A DNA stretch of 64,000 nt, taken from Teretinema zuelzerae (GTDB taxonomy: Bacteria > Spirochaetota > Spirochaetia > Treponematales > Treponemataceae). A program made the position numbers and the translations under genes. The notes below the pieces were generated by a model. That model was not told where the DNA came from. It did not search any database and saw only the letters and a list, made by a program, of their open reading frames with translations. Below, piece by piece: positions 1-8,906 of this stretch. The number at the start of each line of letters is the position of its first letter. The first letter of the stretch is position 1. The stretch lies in assembly GCF_021021555.1 (NCBI RefSeq), contig NZ_JAINWA010000003.1, forward strand, positions 186,001-250,000, read 5' to 3'.

Positions 1-1924
1 GCGTTTCATGCTCTTCCGCATCGAGAGCGATTTCTCCGAAACCGATGTTCTCGTGCGTATGAAATCGAATTTTCTTGAACTTGGACACCTGGGTCCGTAC
101 TAACAGATCTCCGAGAATCACCTCGGATCCTTGCGGCGCAGGTTCGATGCGCTCGTCTTCCGACAAAACCTTGATGTCCGTTTTCACCACCGCATCGGTA
201 TAGTAATTAACCTCGGTTTCCTCGACTTCGGCGCGCCGGTTCGGAATGTCGAGAGAAGTTACGACGTATTGGCGTCCCAGGTGGATGTAGATCGCCCGCG
301 GAAAAAGCAGCTCGCGCGCTGAAGGCCGGTCCATTTCGCCGATCACCGCATTGCGGCCCTTCGTCATGTCCACTACGACGACATTGTCGGCAGTAGCGGA
401 ACGGAGGCTGACCGCTTCCGCCGGATAGGAGCGGTCCGACCAGTGCCACCTGCCTCCGGTATGGCGGAGAATGCCGTCCTCCTGCAGATATTCAAGAATT
501 TCAGTTGCGGCGGTTTCAGGGAAGCCGCCGCGTTCAAGCTCCGCATCGGTAAACGGCAGTTCGAAGGCCGCGCATTTGATATGGTCCGAAATAACGTAGG
601 GATTATCGGGATCGAGCCAGGCGGTCTCCTGGGGGCGCGCAAAGAAATAATCAGGATGGTTCATAATGTATTGATCGAGCGGAGAAGCCGAAGCGATGAA
701 TACGGCGACAGAGGCCCCCCGTCTCCTGCCTGCGCGGCCCGCCTGCTGCCAAAAGGAGGAGAACGAACCGGGAAAGCCTGCGACGACGGCCGCGTCGAGG
801 CCTCCTATATCGATGCCCAGCTCAAGCGCGTTCGTGGACACGACGCCCTGAATATCGCCTTCGCGCAGTCCTTTTTCGATTTTTCGCCGTTCCAGCGGCA
901 AGAGTCCGCCCCGGTACGGAACGACGGTGATGCCATGGTTCTGATTGAACACGTTCGCGAGCGAATCGTTGATGTAGGAGGCGATCACCTCTGTTTTCAC
1001 CCGCGAATGGGCGAACAGTATCGTCTTAATCCCTGCCTTCAGAAAGGACAGGGCCCAGCGCTGGCTTTCGTTCATGACGCTGCGCCTGATGCCCTGCACC
1101 GCGTCCACGAGCGGCGGATTGTACAGAATAACCGTTTTCTCTCCCGAGGGCGCGCCGTTTTTATCAATGAGATTGACCGGCGCTCCGATCAGTTTTTCCG
1201 CAAGCTCGCCGGGATTGCCGATCGTGGCGGAACACAGGATGAATACAGGCTCGGAGCCGTAGAATCGCGCGACACGCAACAGGCGTCTCAGCAGATTCGC
1301 CATGTGGCTGCCGAAAATACCCCGGTACATGTGCATTTCATCGATCACGATGAATTTGAGGTTGGAAAAAAAGCGGATCCATCTGGTGTGATTGGGCAGA
1401 ACTCCCGAATGGAGCATATCAGGATTCGATATGATGATGCGTCCCTTGTCCCGGGCGTCGTTTCTCAGCGACTGAGGAGTGTCTCCGTCGTAGATGCACA
1501 CTCGCAAGGGAATGCGGCTCCCTTCCAGGCCGCCGCCCCGCTCTACATTGCCGACCATTCCGTTGATTTCGTTCTGCTGATCCTGGCTCAGCGCCTTAGT
1601 CGGAAAAAGATAGAGGGCCCGGGCGTCCGGATTCTCGAGAAGGGTTTGCATGACGGGCAGGTTGTAGCAAAGCGTTTTTCCGGATGCAGTCGGCGTTACG
1701 ATGACTGTGTGCGATCCTCCGCGTACCGAGGCCCAGGATTCCCTTTGATGAGAGTACAGCTGCTTCATTCCCCGGTCGCGGCAAGACTCTTCAAGCCGGG
1801 GATCCAGATTTTCCGGAAAGGGAACCAGTATTCCGTCCTTCGCGGGAATCTTTTGAATGTTCCCGATGTAGGGAGCGAACGCGGGATCGGAGAGAATGCG
1901 GGAAAGAGAGTCCTCGGTAGTCAT
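1..1924 (-). CDS. DEAD/DEAH-box helicase, MrfA/YprA-like (3' end outside window)
   Basis: ATP-dependent superfamily 2 helicase; I read at least 641 codons from the ATG at 1922-1924 to the window edge without a stop. Residues about 60-80 hold the Walker A motif TPTASGKT, followed by a DEMH box (VIDEMH), a CSATI motif III and a C-terminal helicase domain with the QAGRAGR motif VI. The order and the long C-terminal extension match the YprA/MrfA family, in which a DUF1998 zinc domain follows and which repairs DNA crosslinks in Bacillus; that last domain would lie outside the window. No Shine-Dalgarno sequence precedes the ATG, and a -10 box lies only 6 nt upstream, so the message may be leaderless. 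It diverges from glgC. Confidence 0.85.
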   Translation of the reverse strand, partial: MTTEDSLSRILSDPAFAPYIGNIQKIPAKDGILVPFPENLDPRLEESCRDRGMKQLYSHQRESWASVRGGSHTVIVTPTASGKTLCYNLPVMQTLLENPDARALYLFPTKALSQDQQNEINGMVGNVERGGGLEGSRIPLRVCIYDGDTPQSLRNDARDKGRIIISNPDMLHSGVLPNHTRWIRFFSNLKFIVIDEMHMYRGIFGSHMANLLRRLLRVARFYGSEPVFILCSATIGNPGELAEKLIGAPVNLIDKNGAPSGEKTVILYNPPLVDAVQGIRRSVMNESQRWALSFLKAGIKTILFAHSRVKTEVIASYINDSLANVFNQNHGITVVPYRGGLLPLERRKIEKGLREGDIQGVVSTNALELGIDIGGLDAAVVAGFPGSFSSFWQQAGRAGRRRGASVAVFIASASPLDQYIMNHPDYFFARPQETAWLDPDNPYVISDHIKCAAFELPFTDAELERGGFPETAATEILEYLQEDGILRHTGGRWHWSDRSYPAEAVSLRSATADNVVVVDMTKGRNAVIGEMDRPSARELLFPRAIYIHLGRQYVVTSLDIPNRRAEVEETEVNYYTDAVVKTDIKVLSEDERIEPAPQGSEVILGDLLVRTQVSKFKKIRFHTHENIGFGEIALDAEEHET

Positions 1925-1930
1925 GAGGGG

Positions 1931-1958
1931 AGTATAGCACAGCGACAAAAAAAGTGAA
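1931..1958 (-). promoter_or_regulatory. Promoter of the helicase gene, leaderless geometry
   Basis: On the minus strand TTCACT (1953-1958), a 16-bp spacer and TATACT (1931-1936) precede the ATG by only 6 nt. Transcription would begin at or next to the start codon. Prediction from consensus only. Confidence 0.45.
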
Positions 1959-1987
1959 TATCTAAACCGGTTAAGCCGCTTTTTAAA

Positions 1988-2017
1988 GTGGCAGACCGCC
2001 GACGGCGGGAGTATAAT
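1988..2017 (+). promoter_or_regulatory. Promoter of glgC
   Basis: A perfect TATAAT at 2012-2017 stands 35 nt before the GTG start of glgC. A weak -35 (GTGGCA, 1988-1993) lies 18 bp upstream. In contrast to the divergent helicase gene, this one leaves room for a normal leader with a Shine-Dalgarno sequence. Confidence 0.5.
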
Positions 2018-2052
2018 CTAGACTGCTTGATAACAACTTGAAGGAGATCATC

Positions 2053-3324
2053 GTGTCAAAAGTCCTCTCGATAATTCTCGGCGGCGGAAAAGGAACCCGC
2101 CTGTATCCATTAACAAAGGAACGATCAAAACCGGCCGTACCGTTCGGGGGAAAGCATAGAATCGTCGATATTCCGATATCGAACTGCATCAACTCGGGAT
2201 TCAATCAGATTTATGTTTTGACACAGTTCAACTCGGCGTCTTTGCATATGCATGTGGCGCACGCGTATAACTTCGATTCGTTTTCAGGCGGCTTCGTAGA
2301 GATTCTTGCGGCAGAACAAACCTTCGAACACTCCGGCTGGTACGAGGGAACCGCAGACGCGGTGCGGAAAAACTTCATGCACTTTAAAACGCAAAAGCCG
2401 ACCCACTACATCATTCTTTCCGGCGATCAGCTGTATCATATGGACCTGGCCGAATTTCTCAAAAAGCACCAAGAATCCGGAGCAGACATCACCATAGCGT
2501 GTACGGCGGTCAATCGCGCCGACGCATCCGGATTCGGCATATTGAAGGCGGACAAAACCAATAAAATCACCGAATTCATGGAGAAACCCGGTTCGACAAA
2601 GGATATATCCGAATGGATCATTCCCGACGAAACCCGGACTCCCGGCGCCGTGAAAGGGAAGGACTACCTCGCTTCCATGGGCATATACATTTTCAATGCA
2701 AACGTCATGGAAGAATCCTTGAACAATACGCTCACGGATTTCGGCAAAGAAATCATCCCCGAGGGAATAAAAAAATACGCGGTCAACGCCTATGTCTACG
2801 ACGGATATTGGGAAGACATCGGAACGATCAGAAGCTTTTACGATGCGACGCTCGATCTCACTGGAATAACGCCGAAATTCAATTTTTACGACGAAGACGC
2901 TCCGATCTACACGCATAACAGAAACCTTCCGTCATCGAAAGTGAATATGGCGACTCTCGACCAGGTTACCACCTCCGAAGGATGCGTCATCACTAACGCC
3001 ACGATTAAGCGCTCTGTGATCGGCATCCGCTCGATAATAGAAAGCGGATCCTATCTTGAAGGCGTAATCTGCATGGGCGCGGACTGTTACGAAACAGATT
3101 CCGAAAAAGCGGACAACGCGGCGAAGAAAATTCCCAACATCGGAATCGGAGAACGCTGCGTAATACGCAGATCGATCATCGACAAAAACGCAAGAATAGG
3201 AAAAGACGTCTCGATCGGAATGGGAAAGATTCCCGAAGACGGAGACTACGGCTGGTATCATGTGGTGGACGGCATCTATGTCATCACCAAGAACGCCTGC
3301 GTACCGGACGGAACTGTGATTTAA
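2053..3324 (+). CDS. glgC: Glucose-1-phosphate adenylyltransferase (ADP-glucose pyrophosphorylase)
   Basis: Makes ADP-glucose from glucose-1-phosphate and ATP, the committed step of bacterial glycogen synthesis, in the cytoplasm. The N-terminal nucleotidyltransferase signature LGGGKGTRLYPLTKERSKPA is complete, followed by FGGKHRIVDIPISNC, the GTADAVRKN segment, the LSGDQLYHMD metal-binding stretch and a C-terminal left-handed beta-helix with repeated hexapeptides (about residues 300-420). Length (423 aa) is normal for the family. The start is taken as GTG at 2053 because AAGGAG lies 7 nt before it; a TTG 15 nt upstream precedes that site. Single-gene transcription unit ending in a strong hairpin at 3358-3412. 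Confidence 0.95.
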   Translation: MSKVLSIILGGGKGTRLYPLTKERSKPAVPFGGKHRIVDIPISNCINSGFNQIYVLTQFNSASLHMHVAHAYNFDSFSGGFVEILAAEQTFEHSGWYEGTADAVRKNFMHFKTQKPTHYIILSGDQLYHMDLAEFLKKHQESGADITIACTAVNRADASGFGILKADKTNKITEFMEKPGSTKDISEWIIPDETRTPGAVKGKDYLASMGIYIFNANVMEESLNNTLTDFGKEIIPEGIKKYAVNAYVYDGYWEDIGTIRSFYDATLDLTGITPKFNFYDEDAPIYTHNRNLPSSKVNMATLDQVTTSEGCVITNATIKRSVIGIRSIIESGSYLEGVICMGADCYETDSEKADNAAKKIPNIGIGERCVIRRSIIDKNARIGKDVSIGMGKIPEDGDYGWYHVVDGIYVITKNACVPDGTVI

Positions 3325-3357
3325 AGGCTCAAAGCCGACGGCTGAAATTGAAATAGA

Positions 3358-3412
3358 GGTTTGCGTTCGAAGCGTCCGAATACAATTCGGGACGCCGGCG
3401 CAAACCTTTTTT
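3358..3412 (+). terminator. Rho-independent terminator after glgC
   Basis: Stem GGTTTGCG (3358-3365) with CGCAAACC (3399-3406), an inner stem built on GCGTCCGAAT and its complement, then six T (3407-3412). It lies between the convergent glgC and avtA genes and may serve both. Confidence 0.85.
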
Positions 3413-3414
3413 AT

Positions 3415-4710
3415 TTACCGGTATATTCCGGAGACTTCCGAAATGATTCGCAAACCTTCCCGAACCTCTTCCGCTGGCCGGGAATAATTCAGTCGGAGGC
3501 ATTTTTCGCGATGCGGGTGGTTTTTCCAAGATTGTTCTGCGTCGGAGCCCTTTTCGCGGCCGAAGAAAAAATACTCGCCCGGAACGACCACGACTCCCCT
3601 GCTTTTCAGATGAGCGTATAACTCGATTGCCGGAATAGTCAGATCTGGAAGATAGAGCCAGAGAAAAATAGATCCTTCATTGCGATGAATCTGCCAGGGC
3701 CTGCCTTCCCAGAACTCGGAAACCCAGGCCTGGGCTTCTCGCGATTTTCCGCGGTAAAAGGGCTGAACGACATCGCTCGCGAGAGATTTGAGCTCCCCGC
3801 TGAGAATCATCCCTTCGGCGAGTACCTGGCCGAGCGACCCGGACGCAAGGGCGACGATGGAATTGAGAGAAGAAATCGCCCGGACGATTTCCGCAGAGGC
3901 AATCACGATTCCGGTGCGCAGCGAAGGCAGGCCGATTTTCGAGAGGCTCATCGATAAAATCGTGTGTTCGTCCCAGTAGGGCGCAGGCGTTCCGTCCAGC
4001 ATGTCCGGGAATATGATGTCGGGAAACGGCATTCCGTAGGCGTTGTCGATCATAAGCGGAATTCCGTGCCGGGCGGCCAATCGGGCAAGGGCGCGGATTT
4101 CGTCATCGGTTAGAACGTTTCCTGTCGGATTCGTCGGCCGGGAAACGCACAGAGCCCCTACTTCCGGATGATCGGCGAGATATTCCGTAACCAAGGGCAA
4201 ATCGATCCTGTACTTGAAGGTATGTTCGTCGTCGTTGGTTGTTCTGGCAGGAAGCGTTACGAAGGTGTCCGGGTCTATGCCCTGATCGGCGTACCCGACG
4301 TACTCGGGAACGAGGGGAAACAGAATGGTTTTCCGTTCCTTTCCGTTCTCGGAAAAAAGATTAAAGAGATAAAAAAAGGCGGACTGGCTGCCGTTCGTTA
4401 TGGCGATGTTCTCCGGTCCTATGTCCCAACCGTACTGGCCGCGGAAAAAGCCGACGAGGGATTCGATAAATCGAATGCGTCCCTGAGGAGCGTCGTATCT
4501 GCTGATCGCGTTTTCAAACTCATCCGGACGGGCCAACAGCGATTCCATTTCACGCCGGTAGGCCTGTTCCACCTTGGTTATGCGCGCGGGATTGCCGCCG
4601 CCCAGCATCCGCGGAACGACGCCCTCGGGCAGCGGGCGTCCCAAATCATCCATAAGCCTCAGAATTCCGGAATCTCCGGTCAATTTTTTACCGAACGAGG
4701 AAAAATTCAT
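3415..4710 (-). CDS. avtA: Valine--pyruvate aminotransferase
   Basis: PLP-dependent fold-type I aminotransferase of the AvtA group, interconverting valine and 2-ketoisovalerate with alanine/pyruvate. The start FSSFGKKLTGDSGILRLMDDL and the LGGGNPA motif match AvtA closely. Further marks are SRPTNPTGNVL, the DNAYGMPFPD aspartate that contacts the PLP ring, and SLSKIGLPSLRTG with the Schiff-base lysine. At 431 aa it is slightly longer than the E. coli enzyme. It lies 21 nt after clpC, so it can be read through from the long operon, but it also has its own promoter, and no Shine-Dalgarno sequence precedes its ATG. Confidence 0.88.
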   Translation of the reverse strand: MNFSSFGKKLTGDSGILRLMDDLGRPLPEGVVPRMLGGGNPARITKVEQAYRREMESLLARPDEFENAISRYDAPQGRIRFIESLVGFFRGQYGWDIGPENIAITNGSQSAFFYLFNLFSENGKERKTILFPLVPEYVGYADQGIDPDTFVTLPARTTNDDEHTFKYRIDLPLVTEYLADHPEVGALCVSRPTNPTGNVLTDDEIRALARLAARHGIPLMIDNAYGMPFPDIIFPDMLDGTPAPYWDEHTILSMSLSKIGLPSLRTGIVIASAEIVRAISSLNSIVALASGSLGQVLAEGMILSGELKSLASDVVQPFYRGKSREAQAWVSEFWEGRPWQIHRNEGSIFLWLYLPDLTIPAIELYAHLKSRGVVVVPGEYFFFGREKGSDAEQSWKNHPHREKCLRLNYSRPAEEVREGLRIISEVSGIYR

Positions 4711-4717
4711 GAAAACG

Positions 4718-4746
4718 AGTATATCAAATTATCATCTCTTTGTGCA
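4718..4746 (-). promoter_or_regulatory. Promoter of avtA, leaderless geometry
   Basis: On the minus strand TGCACA (4741-4746), exactly 17 bp, TATACT (4718-4723), then 7 nt to the avtA ATG. It lies inside the 3' end of clpC. Same arrangement as at the helicase, cas2-like and uvrA genes. Confidence 0.5.
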
Positions 4747-7302
4747 CGGCTCTTCGTTTTCGTGTTCCGGAACTCCCGATAAATCCTCGTCCCTGCTGCG
4801 CAAAGAGTCAGTCGGCGAGGCGGAATCCGAGCGCAAAACCGGCAACAGCGGTTTTTTCACGCTGATCGCCAGCTTTCCGCTGCGGCCGTCCACGCGGACG
4901 GTATCTCCGGGCTGCAATTGTCCTGAAATGATCAACAGCGAAAGCGGATCCTCGATTTCCTTTTGAATCAGGCGACGCATGGGCCGAGCGCCCATGGAAG
5001 GCTCATATCCGTTTTCGACGAGATACGAACGGGCGGCGGGCTTGAGATCGAGAGCGATTTTCTGTTCAGACAGCCTTGATTGCAGCTCTCCGATCTGTAT
5101 TTTCAGGATCGACGCGATCTCGGGCCGGGTAAGCGCGTTGAACACGATGATATCGTCTATGCGGTTGATGAACTCGGGATTGAAAAGACGCTTGAGTTCG
5201 CTCATCGCGCTCGATCGAATTTCTTCATAATCCATCACTCCGTCCCGCCCGAGCGAGAAGCCGAGGCGGTTCTCGCGGTTGATGAGTCGAGCGCCGGCGT
5301 TGCTCGTCATGATGATGACCGTATTGCGGAAGTTGACGGTATGTCCGAGGTTGTCCTTTAGTTCGCCTTCCTCGAGCACCTGCAGGAGCAGATTGAAAAC
5401 ATCCGGGTGAGCTTTTTCTATCTCGTCTAGAAGGATCACCGCGTACGGATTCCGTCGGATTTTTTCCGTTAATAATCCTCCGTCTTCGAAGCCCACATAG
5501 CCGGGAGGAGCGCCGACCAGGCGGGACGCGTTGTGCTTCTCCATATAGTCGCTCATGTCTATGCGAACAAGGGAGTCTTCGGCGCCGAACAAAAATTTTG
5601 CAAGCGTTTTAGCGAGGAGGGTTTTTCCGACTCCTGTGGGCCCGAGGAAGATGAACGAGCCCATCGGCCTGCGCGTCGAGGAAATGCCCGCCCGCGAGCG
5701 CCTGATCGCGCTCGCTATGACGGATATGGCGTCGTTCTGCCCGATGATCGTCTGATGGAGCTCTTTTTCCAGGTTTACAAGCCGTACGGACTCGGACTCG
5801 TTCAACGCGCTCGCAGGAATGCCGGTCATTACGGAGATTACATCGCAGATATCCTGAGGAGTCACCGTATTGACCGAGGCAGGCTCGGGATTCTGCCATT
5901 TGGCACGGATATCCTCGATTTCGCTCTTTAAACGGCGTACTTCATCCCGTATCAGGGCGGCGCGCTCGTAATTCTGCGTTTGAACCAACTCTTTCTTCTG
6001 TTCGGCAAGTTCGTTGATCCGCTGTTCGAGCGTATTCAATTCGTCCGGACGTACGTCGCCCTCGATTTTCTTCATGGCACCGGCTTCGTCGAGGACATCA
6101 ATGGCCTTGTCCGGGAAAAAACGGTCCGTAAGGTAGCGCCGGGAAAGATCAACGATGCTTTGAAGGGTTTCTTCCGTATACACGACCGAGTGATGGGTTT
6201 CATAGCGCGAACGAATACCCTTTAGTATCTTCAAGGTGTCGGCAGGGTCGCTTTCATGGACGAGGATAGTTTGAAACCTCCGCTCGAGAGCCGCGTCTTT
6301 TTCGAAATACTTTCGATATTCGGCGAGAGTGGTCGCTCCGATGCACTGCAAATCGCCGCGGGCCAAGGCTGGTTTGAGCATGTTGGAAGCGTCCATCGCG
6401 CCCTCGGCTCCGCCGGCTCCGATAATCGTATGAAGCTCGTCTATAAAAAGAATTATGTTGCCGGCTTCCGCGATTTCTTTCATGATCCTTTTCAGCCGTT
6501 CCTCGAACTCGCCCCGATATTTCGTTCCGGCTATTACGGAAGCGAGATCGAGAACGAGAAGGCGCTTTCCTACCAGATTATGGGGAACTTTTTCGGCGAC
6601 TATCCGCTGGGCGAGGCCTTCTACAATGGCGGTTTTTCCGACACCCGGCTCTCCTACGAGAACCGGATTATTTTTATTTCTCCGGGAAAGTATCTGCACC
6701 ATCCGCTTGATTTCATTTTCACGGCCTATGACCGGGTCCAGGCGCCCTTCCCTGCTCATCGCGGTTAAATCCCGGCTGAATTCCTGAAGCAGGCTCGCGT
6801 TTCTCTGATTGGCGGTTTCGTTCTGCGAGGGCCGTTTCGGACGGGTTACGACTGTAACGTCCCGGGCGCTGGTCATTTCGAGAATCAACTGGCGTACTTC
6901 GTCCACCGTTATCGTTTCCTGCTCGAAAAACTGGTTCATCACGCTCTGGGATTCCCTGATGCAGGCAAGAAGAATATGTTCGGTTCCGATATAATCATGG
7001 CGTAGCGTGCGCGCTTCGATCGAGGCTGCGTCCAGCATGCCCCGCAGTCGCCTGGAGGGAGGAATATCGCCGAAGACGATGGTTCCGACGCGGGCGGGAA
7101 GCGCCTGTTCAAGCTGAAGCTGCAGTGCGAGAATATTGATTTTCAGCCCCTGCAATACGGAGAACGCGGTGCTGTCCGCCGCGCGGACGAGGGCGAGCAG
7201 AATGTGCTCGGGAAGAAGCTGATCGGCGTTAGATCTTTTCGCTTCTTCCTGTCCCAGTATGGTTAACAGCTTTTGAGCCCGTTGCGACAATCCCTTAAAC
7301 AT
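4732..7302 (-). CDS. clpC: ATP-dependent Clp protease ATP-binding subunit ClpC
   Basis: AAA+ unfoldase that feeds substrates to ClpP. 856 aa: N-terminal double Clp-N repeat (about 1-150), first AAA+ module with [18 protein letters not shown] and [17 protein letters not shown], a middle domain with a UVR-like segment ([16 protein letters not shown]) typical of ClpC rather than ClpB, second AAA+ module with [15 protein letters not shown] and [15 protein letters not shown], and a ClpB_D2-small C-terminus. In Gram-positive bacteria McsB marks proteins with phosphoarginine and ClpC-N binds that mark; both partner genes stand directly upstream (7 nt gap to mcsB). The C-terminus has an acidic tail ([13 protein letters not shown]). 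Confidence 0.93.
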   Translation of the reverse strand: MFKGLSQRAQKLLTILGQEEAKRSNADQLLPEHILLALVRAADSTAFSVLQGLKINILALQLQLEQALPARVGTIVFGDIPPSRRLRGMLDAASIEARTLRHDYIGTEHILLACIRESQSVMNQFFEQETITVDEVRQLILEMTSARDVTVVTRPKRPSQNETANQRNASLLQEFSRDLTAMSREGRLDPVIGRENEIKRMVQILSRRNKNNPVLVGEPGVGKTAIVEGLAQRIVAEKVPHNLVGKRLLVLDLASVIAGTKYRGEFEERLKRIMKEIAEAGNIILFIDELHTIIGAGGAEGAMDASNMLKPALARGDLQCIGATTLAEYRKYFEKDAALERRFQTILVHESDPADTLKILKGIRSRYETHHSVVYTEETLQSIVDLSRRYLTDRFFPDKAIDVLDEAGAMKKIEGDVRPDELNTLEQRINELAEQKKELVQTQNYERAALIRDEVRRLKSEIEDIRAKWQNPEPASVNTVTPQDICDVISVMTGIPASALNESESVRLVNLEKELHQTIIGQNDAISVIASAIRRSRAGISSTRRPMGSFIFLGPTGVGKTLLAKTLAKFLFGAEDSLVRIDMSDYMEKHNASRLVGAPPGYVGFEDGGLLTEKIRRNPYAVILLDEIEKAHPDVFNLLLQVLEEGELKDNLGHTVNFRNTVIIMTSNAGARLINRENRLGFSLGRDGVMDYEEIRSSAMSELKRLFNPEFINRIDDIIVFNALTRPEIASILKIQIGELQSRLSEQKIALDLKPAARSYLVENGYEPSMGARPMRRLIQKEIEDPLSLLIISGQLQPGDTVRVDGRSGKLAISVKKPLLPVLRSDSASPTDSLRSRDEDLSGVPEHENEEPCTKR

Positions 7303-7309
7303 ATGGCGG

Positions 7310-8419
7310 CTATCTCCTCTCGTGTATGTCGGCGGTTTTAAGCACTTCCTGAATCACCATAGCTCTCAACCGGTCTAATTTCATTTCTTCCGACGTTATG
7401 TCCTCTTCAATAATAATACCGGTCGACGAAATAACAAAACCGATATGGGCAGTTTGTATTCGATACAGCAGGGCCGTTAAATCGCGGTGCAGAACTCCGG
7501 TCACAAGACCCAGATAGAGGCCGAGCCTCAAGGACCCGAGCAAGGATACGCCCTCGGTTAAACTGATGAAACGGGCGTATTTCGCGGTGACGATAGCACG
7601 GAAAACCGCGTCTTCGACCTCTGTTTTCCGCCGGGCCCACAGGTCTTCGCGAGCTTTGCGCTCAAGCTCGACAAGCTTTGCCGCCCCCTGCTCCATGAAG
7701 GCCAATTGGGACTCGATGGTTCCGACTCCCGCCGACGCGTTGGAAATGTGATACAGAGCCCCTAACGACGCAACCTGAGATTGGGCGGAGTCCCGGCCGG
7801 CTCCGTAATACCCGCGGATTATGTATTGCTGGGAAAGGAATTCCCGGATCACCCGCTCGATCAGTCCGGTCATTTCAAGAGCCGGAAGATTTAAAAGCGC
7901 TGAAATCTTCATGCCGGAACCCGTGTTCGACAGCGAAGAAGCAAGGTACCCGAAACCGGCGAGAGAAGCGAAATGGAGGCGCTCCTGCATTTTACCTTCC
8001 AGGGCGGTTGCCAGATCGAATACGGTCTTCAGCGACAAACCCGGCTGGTAGGCCGCGATTCTGAGATGGTCCTCGATGTTCACCGTGGCCGAAAGCACTC
8101 CGTCTTCGCGGAGTATTACCGCTTTCCATGGTTCGCTTCCAGCTCCGGTTTCCAGAAGGCCGCGCTCCGCGAGAATCTTGCGTCCCGGACCGTCTATGCC
8201 GGAAAGTCGAATCATCTGATAGAGGTCGACTTCATCCACATGATTGAACGCGTCGAACACGAGGGATTGTATGCGCTCGGCTTCATCGGATTTGAGAACG
8301 GCCGGGAAGACGAAGCCGCCCAGGTTTCTCGCCAAGCGAAGGCGCGAAGAAAGGCATACGTCAGAATCCGGACCGTCGCAGGTGTACCATGCGTCTTTTG
8401 GGGATACGCCGTTAGTCAT
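7310..8419 (-). CDS. mcsB: Protein arginine kinase McsB
   Basis: Phosphorylates arginine side chains, marking proteins for ClpCP in Bacillus. 369 aa with the phosphagen-kinase-type catalytic domain: the N-terminal CLSSRLRLARNLGGFVFP segment, an NIEDHLRI stretch, SNTGSGMKISALLNLPAL (the substrate-loop region) and STGIIIEEDITSEEM near the end. The start is taken at 8419, where CGGAG precedes ATG and the gene overlaps the mcsA stop by 8 nt; a longer frame to 8485 would lie inside mcsA. Sits in mcsA-mcsB-clpC order. No ctsR repressor gene is visible in the window, unlike in Firmicutes. Confidence 0.92.
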   Translation of the reverse strand: MTNGVSPKDAWYTCDGPDSDVCLSSRLRLARNLGGFVFPAVLKSDEAERIQSLVFDAFNHVDEVDLYQMIRLSGIDGPGRKILAERGLLETGAGSEPWKAVILREDGVLSATVNIEDHLRIAAYQPGLSLKTVFDLATALEGKMQERLHFASLAGFGYLASSLSNTGSGMKISALLNLPALEMTGLIERVIREFLSQQYIIRGYYGAGRDSAQSQVASLGALYHISNASAGVGTIESQLAFMEQGAAKLVELERKAREDLWARRKTEVEDAVFRAIVTAKYARFISLTEGVSLLGSLRLGLYLGLVTGVLHRDLTALLYRIQTAHIGFVISSTGIIIEEDITSEEMKLDRLRAMVIQEVLKTADIHERR

Positions 8420-8906
8420 TTTTATCTCCGAGCGCCCGTATTCGATCCCGATAATACGCCGCCAACTCGTAATCTTCGCGTTCAATCGCCTTTCTCAATT
8501 CTTCGCGCATGTTTTCCGGAGCGACCCGTTCGTTTTGAAAGGCTTCATGGATTGCGGGAAGCGGGCCTGTATAGGAGAAGTCTATGCCGTCCTTGCGCAG
8601 AATGCCGATGATTTCCGCTTGAAATGCATGATAGCATTCCGCGCAGCCTGCGCGGCCGGTTTTTCGTATTTCAGAAAGCGCGGTACCGCATTGGGGACAG
8701 GAGGGAATGAGTTTTCCCGCATCGGCTGAACCTTCGGTTATTCCGGAAAATATGCCGCCCAGGGATATATCCATCTTGCTTTCGCCGGTGGTGAAACCCC
8801 TCTCGCGGGCGCATTCTTCGCATAAATGCAATTCGATCGATCCGTCCCGCGAAACCTGTTGAACGAAAATAACGGCGGACTTACGCCTGCAAATATCGCA
8901 CTTCAT
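8412..8906 (-). CDS. mcsA: McsA-like zinc-binding activator of McsB (UVR motif)
   Basis: 164 aa. Two zinc-binding CxxC pairs open the protein (CDICRRK and CEECARE), a second set follows (CPQCG and CAECY), and the C-terminus carries a UvrB/UvrC motif (MREELRKAIEREDYELAAYYRDRIRAL). This is the McsA layout; McsA is the activator of the McsB kinase. The start at 8906 overlaps the lolE stop as TGATG and is preceded by AAGGAAGG. An apparent longer frame reaching 9458 runs through lolE and is not supported. Confidence 0.88.
   Translation of the reverse strand: MKCDICRRKSAVIFVQQVSRDGSIELHLCEECARERGFTTGESKMDISLGGIFSGITEGSADAGKLIPSCPQCGTALSEIRKTGRAGCAECYHAFQAEIIGILRKDGIDFSYTGPLPAIHEAFQNERVAPENMREELRKAIEREDYELAAYYRDRIRALGDKND

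Noticed and set aside
443-1957. Long open frame (504 codons) on the plus strand at the left edge
   Set aside because: It is the antisense shadow of the helicase gene, whose minus-strand frame has clear Walker A, DEMH and SAT motifs; the plus-strand product is arginine-rich and has no family pattern.
2284-2916. 210-codon minus-strand frame inside glgC
   Set aside because: glgC is unambiguous on the plus strand and covers this stretch.
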